From the NCBI GenBank assembly GCA_046538945.1, contig JBKHHW010000007.1:1-44060 (forward strand): DNA of 44,060 bases, given 5' to 3'. A model generated the notes under the pieces. It was not told the origin of the DNA. It was given only the letters and a program-made list of their open reading frames with translations, and did no database searches. Position numbers and translations under genes: made by a program. Position 1 is the first letter of the stretch; each line of letters starts with the position of its first letter. This DNA is from JAEZKC01 sp046538945 (lineage in GTDB: Bacteria > Fibrobacterota > Chitinivibrionia > Chitinivibrionales > Chitinispirillaceae). Positions 34,063 to 42,676 of the stretch are shown here, one piece after another.

Positions 34063-34443
34063 CTATTCGTGAAGCTCAGAAACAGCTTTCTGACAGCCGT
34101 TTATTAAATTGCCCAGAGAAAGCAGTTTTATAGGTTTTTCGAAAAACACCGCATTGAGTCTGGCGAGTTTTTCTTCAGCAATTTCGGAAACATAACCGGA
34201 GATCAGTATCTTTTTGACGTCCGGATGAGCAGATTCCAGAAGTGTGATGCCATTGATCCGAGGCATCTGGTAATCGGTGATCAGAACATCGAGATGATTG
34301 GTCTGCATATAGTTCAAAGCTTCACGCGGATCATTGAACACGTGAACATTGACATTCTGAGCATGAAGACTGATGAATGCCTTAAGCAGATCAGTTATCT
34401 GTTCCTCATCGTCGACTATCATTATTTCCAGAGTATGAGACAT
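34063..34443 (-). CDS. Stand-alone response-regulator receiver protein (CheY-like)
   Basis: The product has 126 residues: one receiver domain and no output domain. The acidic pair is DD at 11-12, the phosphorylation site is Asp57 (LITDYQMPR), the switch Ser82 lies in ILISGYVSE, and the conserved lysine is Lys103 in FFEKPIK. No histidine kinase or chemotaxis gene is adjacent, so its partner is elsewhere. GGTGAGG lies about 11 nt before the ATG. Confidence 0.92.
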   Translation of the reverse strand: MSHTLEIMIVDDEEQITDLLKAFISLHAQNVNVHVFNDPREALNYMQTNHLDVLITDYQMPRINGITLLESAHPDVKKILISGYVSEIAEEKLARLNAVFFEKPIKLLSLGNLINGCQKAVSELHE

Positions 34444-34694
34444 CTAAAACTGGACCTCACCTTCCGATATGCTATTAGATGGGAAAGTTACAATCAAATC
34501 ATACACATTTTCAACAGTTTTTTTGTATTTTTTTGAAATCGGTAGAAAACGTACTTGCAAAAAACATACCATTTTGCTGTGAAAGGTGCGGTTTATTTTA
34601 TGCCTGCGGGTCACAAGTTTTCTCACTTTCAATACCTTGAAATCGTAATTGAGAAAAAATCATTATTTCAAACTGCGAATTCAGCCTTTAATAT

Positions 34695-37600
34695 ATGAAT
34701 CACCAAACAGAAATCCAACACCTCCCCATTCTGGAAAAACGCTCCGAGATCATCTCTGCTCTGAAAGACAACCAGGTGATCGTGGTTGCCGGCCAGACCG
34801 GTTCCGGAAAAACCACCCAGCTGCCGCTTTTCTGTCTTGAAGCAGGTCTGGGGAGCAGAGGGAAAATCGGCTGCACCCAGCCCAGACGTATAGCCGCCAC
34901 ATCCATCGCCTCCAGAGTAGCCACACAGATGAACTGCCAGGTTGGGGACAAGGTGGGTTACAAAATCCGTTTTTCGGACAAGGATTCAGAAAATACCATC
35001 ATAAAATTCATGACCGACGGTATACTTCTGGCGGAAACGGAACATGACCGCCTACTGACAAAATACGATACCATCATAATCGACGAAGCTCACGAACGAA
35101 GCCTCAATATCGATTTTCTCCTGGGATACTTGCGTCAGCTTCTTCCGAAACGCCCGGATCTCAAACTGATCATCTCCTCTGCCACCATAGATACCGAACT
35201 GTTTTCCAAATCTTTCAGCAATGCCCCCGTAATCGAGGTTTCCGGAAGGCTATATCCAATCGATTTGCTCTATATCCGACCTGATGAGCAAGAGGAGGAA
35301 AGCTTCAGTTATGTTGACAGTGCAGTTACAGCGGCAGTGGACCTGCTGGATGGGTACGGTCCCGGAGACATGCTGCTTTTCATGCCCACGGAAAGAGATA
35401 TCCGGGAAACGTGCGACAAACTGGGTACGATTGCAAAAAAGCGGGATCTGCTCATCCTGCCTCTCTTTTCCCGGCTTACCAGAAAAGAACAGGATGCCAT
35501 TTTCAGCACGTCAGACAGATCCAAGATAGTGGTCTGCACCAACATAGCCGAAACGTCCATTACAGTTCCGGGTATCCGTTATGTTGTGGATACCGGTCTT
35601 GCCCGGATTTCACGCTATGCACCAAGGCTGCGTACCAACCGCCTGCCGATTGAGCCTGTCAGCCGAGCAAGTGCAGACCAGCGTAAGGGGCGCTGCGGAA
35701 GAGTTCAGGAAGGTGTATGCATCAGACTCTACTCCGAAGAGGAGTATCTGGGACGGGAGGAATTCACACAGCCTGAAATCAAACGTTCCAATCTGGCCGG
35801 AGTGATTCTCACCATGAAAGCTCACGGTTTGGGATCTGTAGAAAGATTTCCCTTCATAGATCCACCTTCCACACAGGCGATTTCGGAAGGCTATGCGCAG
35901 TTGAGGGAACTGGGTGCACTTGACCAGAACAACAAACTCACCCGGCTGGGAAAAGAGATGGCCAGACTGCCCTTTGATCCCCACATCTCCAGAATGGTGC
36001 TTGCTGCAAAACAGGAGAATGCACTCAGGGAGGTGAAGATAATTGCAGCGGCACTGTCCATAGTGGATCCCAGAGAGCGCCCTTTCGACAAACAGGCCGA
36101 GGCTGATTACATGCACCGGAAGTTTACTCATGAATCATCAGATTTCATGACATATATCAAGCTGTGGGACACATACCAGAGTGAATGGAAGACGCTCAGG
36201 ACTCAGAACAAAATGAGAAAGTTCTGCAAGGACCACTTCCTTTCATACACACGTATGCGTGAGTGGCATGATGTCCACCAGCAGCTCCATGAGACTCTTT
36301 CGAGAATGAAAGGGTTTCACGAAAACAGCACTCCGGCCGGAAACGATGCCATTCACCGTTCGCTTCTGACAGGATTGCTGGCGAACTGCGCCTACCTGGA
36401 CAGCAATGGAAGGTACCGTGCAGCCAAAGGCAAAGAAGTGAAGGTGTTTCCCGGATCCGTGCTTTCCAAGAAGAGAAGTGATTGGATCATGTGTCACGAA
36501 ATCGTCCAGACAAGTCAGGTTTTCGCGCGGACAGTTGCACAGATCAAGCCGTCCTGGATCGAGGATCTGGCCGGACCTCTTTGCAGACACAGTTACGACG
36601 CCCCCTATTTCGATGCTCGCTCAGGCACTGTGAAAGCCACCAGGAAAGTATCTCTGTTCGGTCTTCCTCTTGCAGTACACCGCAATGCCCCCTTTGGCAG
36701 AGTCGACCCGGAGCAGGCCGGCGACATTTTCATACGAGAAGGGCTCGTTGAAGAAAACCTTCGCTGTCACCATCCCTTCTACAAACACAACCGCAGACTG
36801 AAGAAACAGATACTGCAGAATGAAAGGAAGCTGAGAACCCGTGCACTCTACAGCGGTGATGAAGTGCTGTTTCGGTTTTATCACGAACGTTTGCCCAAGG
36901 TCACTTCCATACACGACCTGAACAGAATGATCAGGAAAAAAGGCGGTGACACACATCTTTTCCTGAAAGAAGAGGACATTCTGAGCACATCCGTTCCATG
37001 CGAGGTGGTTAACTATCCCGACCGCGTCAGCATAGGAGACCGCAGTTTTCCCCTGTCCTATGCCTTCGACCCGGGTTCGGAAAAAGACGGAGTGACTCTC
37101 AAACTGCCTCTCAATGCTGCACCGTTTGTGAAAAAAGACGCACTGAGTTGGCTTGTACCCGCAATGTGGCCCGATCTGATAAGGGACCTTCTGCGGAACC
37201 TGCCCCGGGAACTGCGCAGAAATTTCATTCCGGTCAACGAATCCGCAAAACAGATTGCTGCGTCACTGAGGCCTTGCCACAAACCGTTTGAGCTGGCCCT
37301 TTCAGAAAAAATAGAGGAACTGTACGGAGTCACCGTGGATCCGGAAATGCTGGAGGGAAAACGTGCCTCCCCTCACCTGAATGTACGGATAGAGATAAAG
37401 GATAAGAACGGCGAAATTATTGCCCAGGGAAGAGGCTCGGAAGTGCTTGAGAATCAGACCGTCTTTAAAGAATCTCAAGCGCAATCCCCATGGGAGAAAG
37501 CTTTCAACTCCTACCGCAAATCAGGGCTGACCACGTGGCCGGAGCAGGACATATCGGAACCGGTTCAGATCGGATCATCTACGGAGGGGTTGGCACTGCT

Positions 37601-38426
37601 GGGATACCCGACCCTGGTAGACTGTGACAGTTGTGTTGACCTGGTTCTCTTTTCCTCAAAAGAGGAGAGCGTTGAAAGACACCATCAGGGTGTCACTCGT
37701 CTCCTTGAATTTGCAATCGCCAAAGACCTGGCCTGGACCGAGAGGGACCTGAATCTTTCCAGCCAAGTGAAACTGATGTGCTCCCCCTTTGGGCCGGGAG
37801 ACCGGTTCAGGCAGAAGCTCTACAGAATGATATCCGAAGCAGCCCTTGATTTCAAGCAAGCGCCAGTGAACAGAAAAGGTTTTGACAATCTTGTCCTGAA
37901 AACAAAGGAGAAACTCAGAGGAGCCGGCTTCAGGACACTTTCCGTTTTCGAGGAATCGCTTCGGATGTTCAGTGAGAACGTCTCGCGGGTTGGCGCGGCC
38001 AAAAACAGAGTCGCATCGGATATAAAGGAGGAGCTGTGCCGGGACCTCAACGCTCATTTCACGGATATCCTTGATGAGAGGGTTACACTTGAACAGTTTC
38101 TGAATTACCCCCGCTACCTGCGAGCTTTCAGCGCAAGAATCGACAAAGCCATTTCCGATCCTCTGAAGTACCGTCAGAAAAGATCGGCGTTAGGCAGTTT
38201 TGAGGATATCTATGAGTCCCTGCGTGAAGAGATGCTGAAAAAAGAGAAGGCGGCAGCGCAACATGAGCTCAATGAGTTCAGGATGATGGTGCGAGAGTAT
38301 GAAATAAGTCTTTTTGCCCAGCATATCAGGACAATTTTCCCGATATCGGAAAAGCGCCTGGGGAAGCAGGCTGATGAGATCAGGGCGGAGCTAAAGAAAG
38401 GGCAAGAACGGGGGAAGCGGCCCTGA
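34695..38426 (+). CDS. hrpA: HrpA-type DEAH-box RNA helicase
   Basis: A large (1243-residue) helicase of the bacterial HrpA group, which has been linked to rescue of stalled ribosomes and to mRNA processing. Walker A GQTGSGKT (33-40), DEAH at 130-133, SSAT (motif III) shortly after, and the C-domain motifs TNIAETSITVPGI and QRKGRCGRVQEG are intact. The helicase-associated winged-helix and OB-like region (about 400-600) and the long DUF3418 C-terminal domain (about 620-1235) follow. Length fits E. coli HrpA (1300). The start is chosen on homology; there is no ribosome site, and the AATATATG context suggests weak or leaderless-like initiation. It converges on the GT4 gene. Confidence 0.95.
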   Translation: MNHQTEIQHLPILEKRSEIISALKDNQVIVVAGQTGSGKTTQLPLFCLEAGLGSRGKIGCTQPRRIAATSIASRVATQMNCQVGDKVGYKIRFSDKDSENTIIKFMTDGILLAETEHDRLLTKYDTIIIDEAHERSLNIDFLLGYLRQLLPKRPDLKLIISSATIDTELFSKSFSNAPVIEVSGRLYPIDLLYIRPDEQEEESFSYVDSAVTAAVDLLDGYGPGDMLLFMPTERDIRETCDKLGTIAKKRDLLILPLFSRLTRKEQDAIFSTSDRSKIVVCTNIAETSITVPGIRYVVDTGLARISRYAPRLRTNRLPIEPVSRASADQRKGRCGRVQEGVCIRLYSEEEYLGREEFTQPEIKRSNLAGVILTMKAHGLGSVERFPFIDPPSTQAISEGYAQLRELGALDQNNKLTRLGKEMARLPFDPHISRMVLAAKQENALREVKIIAAALSIVDPRERPFDKQAEADYMHRKFTHESSDFMTYIKLWDTYQSEWKTLRTQNKMRKFCKDHFLSYTRMREWHDVHQQLHETLSRMKGFHENSTPAGNDAIHRSLLTGLLANCAYLDSNGRYRAAKGKEVKVFPGSVLSKKRSDWIMCHEIVQTSQVFARTVAQIKPSWIEDLAGPLCRHSYDAPYFDARSGTVKATRKVSLFGLPLAVHRNAPFGRVDPEQAGDIFIREGLVEENLRCHHPFYKHNRRLKKQILQNERKLRTRALYSGDEVLFRFYHERLPKVTSIHDLNRMIRKKGGDTHLFLKEEDILSTSVPCEVVNYPDRVSIGDRSFPLSYAFDPGSEKDGVTLKLPLNAAPFVKKDALSWLVPAMWPDLIRDLLRNLPRELRRNFIPVNESAKQIAASLRPCHKPFELALSEKIEELYGVTVDPEMLEGKRASPHLNVRIEIKDKNGEIIAQGRGSEVLENQTVFKESQAQSPWEKAFNSYRKSGLTTWPEQDISEPVQIGSSTEGLALLGYPTLVDCDSCVDLVLFSSKEESVERHHQGVTRLLEFAIAKDLAWTERDLNLSSQVKLMCSPFGPGDRFRQKLYRMISEAALDFKQAPVNRKGFDNLVLKTKEKLRGAGFRTLSVFEESLRMFSENVSRVGAAKNRVASDIKEELCRDLNAHFTDILDERVTLEQFLNYPRYLRAFSARIDKAISDPLKYRQKRSALGSFEDIYESLREEMLKKEKAAAQHELNEFRMMVREYEISLFAQHIRTIFPISEKRLGKQADEIRAELKKGQERGKRP

Positions 38427-38459
38427 ACGGTTCTATTCACAAAAACACCTCAGGTAAAC

Positions 38460-39644
38460 CTACCTGCCAAGTCTCTCCTCCAAAAGTTCCCCGTACAGCC
38501 GCTCAATAGCAGAAACCGTGCGATTCGGCGAGTAAAAACGCTCAAAGCGTTCCTTTGCCGCCTTCCCCATAGCCCTCCTCAGCCCCGAATTGCCGAGCAT
38601 GGCCGACAACGCACGGCATAACTCCTTCGGCTCCGATGAGGAAAGCAGCATTCCACTGACGTTGTTCTCAATTATCTCGTTCATCGGCGGAAGATCCAGA
38701 GCAACTACCGGTTTTGCAAAACTCATGGCCTCTGCATATACAATTCCGAACGTTTCATCCCTGGAGGGCACGCAAAGACACTCACAATGTTCAAGAAGCC
38801 ACTTCTTCTGCTTTTCATCCACAATTCCAAGATCAATCACATTTTGCGGCGAACCACTGAGAGATGGTCCTGGTCCTGCCACTACAAGTTTCTCCGTACT
38901 CTGAAGGAGCGAAAAAGCTGCAATCAGCTCAACGAAGCCTTTGTGGATTTCGCGCCTGCCTAAAAAAAGCACAAAGCGCCCCTCAACGAGAGCTTTTGAA
39001 AGATGAGCGCTTTCCGGATCCTGCATGACCGGCGGGATAACTTCTGTTCTGGGCACCTTCCCTCTAATCCTGGACAGGTACTCTCCGCGAAAACTTTGAG
39101 TAACACACACGAGCGCATCAGAGCTGCTGTAGGCTTTCATCTGCTCAGGGGAATCTCCCCAGCGACCGAAGTGGATCGCAGGTGTCTGGACTATGGAAAT
39201 ACCAAGATCAGAACAGACCAGCTGTGCGCACCTGGCCAGATAACCAGTTGAATAGGAGTGGACAATATCTGCCTGCTTTATCAGCTTTCTGAGCCTCTTT
39301 TCAAACACCAGTCTGTAGAAAAGGAAGAGTCTGTCATATAACCATGCAGCACCGATTCTTTTCGCAAAAGGTAAATTCCACAGCTGCAATGGAAGAAGTT
39401 TCAGAGAATCGAAAGATGAAGAGCCAAGAGAGACCACCAATTTTCCTGAAGGATCCACATATGTTCGCTTCTTTTCCCCATGAGCATACTGGTGATACAA
39501 CCCGGGTGAAACAGACCTATAATTGTGCACAACTATAGACACATCATAGCGAGATGAAAGAAATGCGGCATGCAGCCTCACCGCCTCCTCAATGCCACCC
39601 TTGAGGGGCCAGTAAGAATCGGACAAAAGAACCAATTTAGTCAA
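38460..39644 (-). CDS. Glycosyltransferase family 4
   Basis: The product has 394 residues and two Rossmann domains (GT-B). The N-terminal half opens LLSDSYWPLKGGIEEAV with the glycine-rich acceptor loop. In the C-terminal half, FLGRREIHKGFVELI (227-241), then the nucleotide-sugar EX7E motif Glu297/Glu305 in DETFGIVYAEAM, mark GT4. The start codon is TTG at 39644, preceded by GGGAGAG with a 6-nt spacer; no earlier ATG fits. It likely acts on lipid-linked or surface polysaccharide, but it has no glycan neighbours, so acceptor and sugar are unknown. It lies between two helicase genes, opposite in strand to both. Confidence 0.9.
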   Translation of the reverse strand: MTKLVLLSDSYWPLKGGIEEAVRLHAAFLSSRYDVSIVVHNYRSVSPGLYHQYAHGEKKRTYVDPSGKLVVSLGSSSFDSLKLLPLQLWNLPFAKRIGAAWLYDRLFLFYRLVFEKRLRKLIKQADIVHSYSTGYLARCAQLVCSDLGISIVQTPAIHFGRWGDSPEQMKAYSSSDALVCVTQSFRGEYLSRIRGKVPRTEVIPPVMQDPESAHLSKALVEGRFVLFLGRREIHKGFVELIAAFSLLQSTEKLVVAGPGPSLSGSPQNVIDLGIVDEKQKKWLLEHCECLCVPSRDETFGIVYAEAMSFAKPVVALDLPPMNEIIENNVSGMLLSSSEPKELCRALSAMLGNSGLRRAMGKAAKERFERFYSPNRTVSAIERLYGELLEERLGR

Positions 39645-39846
39645 ACAGAGCTCTCCCAGCCTGAATGTTGGGCTTGGTATATCGTTATCAAGACCGACTG
39701 ACCGTATTGAAACGTCGGCAATTCAGATCACGTCTGAATTAAGAGTCGGAATTTCGGGCTTCTGAACACTTTATTTCGTTTAAGCTTACTCATAAGATAT
39801 TTTAAGTTATGCTGATATGAAAGCTGTCATTTCTCAGGAGACCTAA

Positions 39847-41772
39847 GTGAAATACCAAAACCTCGAGCTTGATCCATTTCAGGTAGCAGCCGTTGAGTCG
39901 ATAGACAGAGGTGAATCACTGATTGTGGCCGCACCAACCGGATGCGGAAAAACGCTCATTGCCGAGTACGCGGTGGAGGAATCCATAAAGCAGGGTAAAC
40001 GTGCGGTGTATACCGCGCCCATCAAAGCTCTGTCCAATCAGAAGTACAGAGATTTCCGCAGACGATTCGGTGATGAGGTGGTGGGAATACAAACGGGGGA
40101 TGTCACCATCAACCCGGAAGCCCGTCTTCTGATCATGACTACCGAAATTTTCAGAAATCTGATTCTGGAAGATTCCCCCCGGCTGGTGGATATCTATTAT
40201 GTCATATTTGATGAAATTCACTATCTTGATGATCCGGACAGAGGCACAGTCTGGGAGGAGAGCATCATTCTCGCTCCCCCGGAGATCAGGTTCATGTGTC
40301 TGAGCGCCACGGTTCCCAACATTCGGGAACTCGCGAATTGGATGGGTACCGTCAGAGATACCCGGTTCACCATTGTGGAGGAAACTCATCGTCCGGTTCC
40401 TCTTAAACACCATTTCTATCACCCAAAATTCGGCCTTATCAGCATAAAAGGCATCAAACGCAAATATAGAAAAGATCCGGAAGTACGCAAGAAATTCCTT
40501 CGCAGAAAACCTTCCTCCAAAAGAATCGTCCAGATGGTGCTTAATCAAGGACACCTGCCCATTCTCTATTTCTGTTTCAAGCGGAGAGCCTGCGAGCGTA
40601 ATGCCGAACAGCATATGCGCCTTCAGCTGCTTAATGAAAACGAACGTGCGCACGTGATAAAAATGGTGGATGAACTGGTGGAACAATACGGGATTTCCGG
40701 TTACGAGCGGCTGAACCATTTGCGGGAATTATGGGAATCAGGCTGTGCTTACCATCACGCCGGCATTCTCCCTGCAGCGAAGGAGATAGTGGAACGGCTT
40801 TTCACTGCCGGTCTCATAAAGCTTCTTTTCTGCACTGAAACATTTGCTCTGGGAGTGAATATGCCCGCAAGCTCCGTAATTTTTGACGAACTGGAAAAAT
40901 TTGACGGAGTGGAATTCAATTACCTCATGACCCGTGAGTACAATCAGATGGCGGGAAGAGCGGGCAGACGCGGGATGGATGATGTGGGATATGTGTATTC
41001 TCAGATCACCCCCGAAGCCACCGATCCCAGACATGTCGAACGTCTTCTTTACGGAAACAACGAACGGATCAACAGCAGGTTTTTCGCTTCCTATTCAACC
41101 ATCCTCAGTCTCTACAGTCAGTTCGGTGAAGGAGCTTTTGATATATTCCGCAGAAGTCTGCGCAACTTCCGCAAGGGAACGTTCACCATGACCAAGCCCT
41201 ACCAGAAAGAAGAGGCGCAGATCAGGAACAGAATCAAATTTCTCAAGTCCGCAGGTTTCCTTGACGGCATCATGCTTACCCCCAAAGGGCAGCTGGCTGC
41301 CGCAGTCAGCGGTTACGAGATCCAGTGCGCAGAACTTTATCATGCCAGAAGTTTTGATGAACTGAGTGTAGAGCAGATACCAGTGGTTCTGGCCGCGCTT
41401 ATTACAGAGGAAAGCCGCAGCAGAAAAAACGTCCCGGTATCGAATGTACAGCTGCGATTTGAAGCTGAAAAAGTTATCCACAAGCTCAGAACAAAAGAGA
41501 TAAAACACGCCATCGACAACCCCATACGGGAGATGGATTTCTCACTCGCCGCTCCGGTATTCGCCTGGACCAGAGGTTGTGATCTTAAACAGCTTGCCGG
41601 ATTCGGCGTTCCCGAAGGGGACCTCATCAGGGTCCTGCGAATGACAGTTCAGCTTTTGAGAACTCTCCGGGACAGAATTCCCGACCCGGATATCAGCGAT
41701 AAAATGCATCAGGCACTGGTTATGGTTAACCGGGATGTAGTGGATGCTCAAGCTCAGCTGGAAGTGGGATAA
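39847..41772 (+). CDS. Ski2-like superfamily 2 helicase (HelY/Mtr4-related)
   Basis: The product has 641 residues from a GTG start at 39847, with AGGAGAC upstream. Walker A APTGCGKT (29-36), the TAPIKALSNQK block, DEIH (122-125), LSATVPN (motif III), then FCTETFALGVNMPA and QMAGRAGRRG (about 367-376) give all SF2 motifs in the Ski2/Mtr4 form. Actinobacterial HelY and eukaryotic Ski2/Mtr4 are ~900-1100 residues with long arch and C-terminal domains; this one has only a short C-terminal region after the core, so it is a compact version. RNA unwinding or surveillance is the likely job. It is the second RNA helicase within 5 kb. Confidence 0.9.
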   Translation: MKYQNLELDPFQVAAVESIDRGESLIVAAPTGCGKTLIAEYAVEESIKQGKRAVYTAPIKALSNQKYRDFRRRFGDEVVGIQTGDVTINPEARLLIMTTEIFRNLILEDSPRLVDIYYVIFDEIHYLDDPDRGTVWEESIILAPPEIRFMCLSATVPNIRELANWMGTVRDTRFTIVEETHRPVPLKHHFYHPKFGLISIKGIKRKYRKDPEVRKKFLRRKPSSKRIVQMVLNQGHLPILYFCFKRRACERNAEQHMRLQLLNENERAHVIKMVDELVEQYGISGYERLNHLRELWESGCAYHHAGILPAAKEIVERLFTAGLIKLLFCTETFALGVNMPASSVIFDELEKFDGVEFNYLMTREYNQMAGRAGRRGMDDVGYVYSQITPEATDPRHVERLLYGNNERINSRFFASYSTILSLYSQFGEGAFDIFRRSLRNFRKGTFTMTKPYQKEEAQIRNRIKFLKSAGFLDGIMLTPKGQLAAAVSGYEIQCAELYHARSFDELSVEQIPVVLAALITEESRSRKNVPVSNVQLRFEAEKVIHKLRTKEIKHAIDNPIREMDFSLAAPVFAWTRGCDLKQLAGFGVPEGDLIRVLRMTVQLLRTLRDRIPDPDISDKMHQALVMVNRDVVDAQAQLEVG

Positions 41773-41863
41773 TTAGGTGGAGTCCTGTTTAAGTTCTCTT
41801 CTATCTCCCATGGGTAAATTGTGTAAAGCGTACAATTCACCCCTGAGATTATCAGATATATAA

Positions 41864-41898
41864 GGCAGGTGCAGATGCTTCCCACACCTGCACCTGCC
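41864..41898. terminator. Bidirectional terminator between convergent genes
   Basis: GGCAGGTGCAG (41864-41874) and CTGCACCTGCC (41888-41898) form a perfect 11-bp stem with a 13-nt loop. It lies between the Ski2-like gene and the ferritin-like gene. T-rich sequence (TTATATAT) follows on the minus strand. Confidence 0.75.
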
Positions 41899-41903
41899 TA
41901 CAG

Positions 41904-42332
41904 CTAATGCTTAGAAAGAATCCCCTGGATCGACTCCACATGCATCTGATCATCTTCGAAATCATTTTCCAGGTCAGTCACTATTTCCGGTACAAACACA
42001 TTCTCCAGCGCCTCTTCGTACCTCTTGGCGATAAGCTTCTCATCCCTCATCAGTATCTTGAGAATCTCATCGCTACTGAAACCGGGCTGAAAACTGGGCT
42101 CATGAAGTCTGCTTTCGTTTAATTCTCTGCTGTCCGGGGGGTTCTCTCCAAGCTGCCTGATATACATACTGATATTATCGGCATGTTCAATATGGTCCTC
42201 CTTGAATCCCTGCAACTGTTCGCGAACGCCTTCATCCGAAATATGATCAATAGCCCAATCATATTCTCTAGTCGCTTCTAAATCAAGCAAAACCAAATTC
42301 TTAAGAGTTTGAGCGATTTCTCTGTTATCCAT
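41904..42332 (-). CDS. Ferritin-like four-helix-bundle protein
   Basis: The product has 142 residues from ATG 42332, preceded by GGAGGAG; a longer frame to 42539 would translate the terminator-like hairpin in the leader and is rejected. Helical segments carry acid and His residues in ferritin-like spacing: LLDLEATREYDWAID (15-29) and FKEDHIEHADNI (43-54), with a second pair, AKRYEEALE and FEDDQMHVESI, later. This fits the DUF2383/PA2169-like or rubrerythrin-like bundles that bind two metals. Iron storage or oxidative-stress use is plausible, but no biochemical motif proves it. It has an unusual ~170-nt leader with two hairpins. Confidence 0.72.
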   Translation of the reverse strand: MDNREIAQTLKNLVLLDLEATREYDWAIDHISDEGVREQLQGFKEDHIEHADNISMYIRQLGENPPDSRELNESRLHEPSFQPGFSSDEILKILMRDEKLIAKRYEEALENVFVPEIVTDLENDFEDDQMHVESIQGILSKH

Positions 42333-42420
42333 CAACTCCTCCCTGCTCAAAACAAAAACAGTTGTCCTTATCTGATTACGATTATCAGGATTTAAAGAGT
42401 CTAAGAAAGGAGTGCGCCTA

Positions 42421-42451
42421 AAAAAAGTGCGCCGGCATTGCACCGGCGCTT
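42421..42451 (-). terminator. Hairpin with U-run in the ferritin-like gene's leader
   Basis: In minus-strand RNA, GCGCCGG and CCGGCGC (plus 42429-42449) form a GC stem followed by ACUUUUUUU. It lies 89 nt before the ferritin-like start codon and after a tentative promoter at 42513-42541, so it may end a short RNA or attenuate the gene. Confidence 0.7.
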
Positions 42452-42471
42452 CCGCTTCACCCAAATTGCTG

Positions 42472-42488
42472 CAAGAGGGCCTTGCAGG
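42472..42488 (-). other. Upstream stem in the same leader
   Basis: CTGCAAG and CTTGCAG (minus strand) form a 7-bp stem around a 5-nt loop, 20 nt before the terminator-like hairpin. The intervening segment is the linker in any alternative fold. Confidence 0.5.
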
Positions 42489-42512
42489 TAGGAAATAATT
42501 GCTGGTACTTTC

Positions 42513-42541
42513 AATATAACACAAAAAGATCGTAGCCACAA
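42513..42541 (-). promoter_or_regulatory. Tentative promoter for the ferritin-like gene leader
   Basis: Minus strand: TTGTGG, 17-nt spacer, TATATT (plus 42513-42518). The start would be near 42506, giving an ~85-nt RNA to the terminator-like hairpin, or a ~174-nt leader to the gene. Confidence 0.5.
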
Positions 42542-42606
42542 CTTTTTGTAATTTTTTCCAATATCAGAGTCTGACCTTTTCCTAACCTCTTCCATACGGT
42601 TTTAAA

Positions 42607-42635
42607 TTGACCCGGCTATATATTCCCTGTATAAT
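42607..42635 (+). promoter_or_regulatory. Sigma-70-type promoter of the chemoreceptor gene
   Basis: TTGACC (42607-42612), exactly 17 nt, TATAAT (42630-42635), ending 41 nt before the ATG. Confidence 0.7.
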
Positions 42636-42676
42636 CAACACTTACAACAGACTATAAAATTACGATGGAGAAATAA

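Noticed and set aside
39916..40719. A 267-codon open frame on the minus strand across the Ski2-like gene
   Set aside because: Antisense to intact helicase motifs; no family likeness and no ribosome site.
42333..42539. N-terminal extension of the ferritin-like protein to 42539
   Set aside because: It would translate the terminator-like hairpin and gives a Cys/Pro/Arg-rich stretch unlike the family. The ATG at 42332 has a strong GGAGGAG site.
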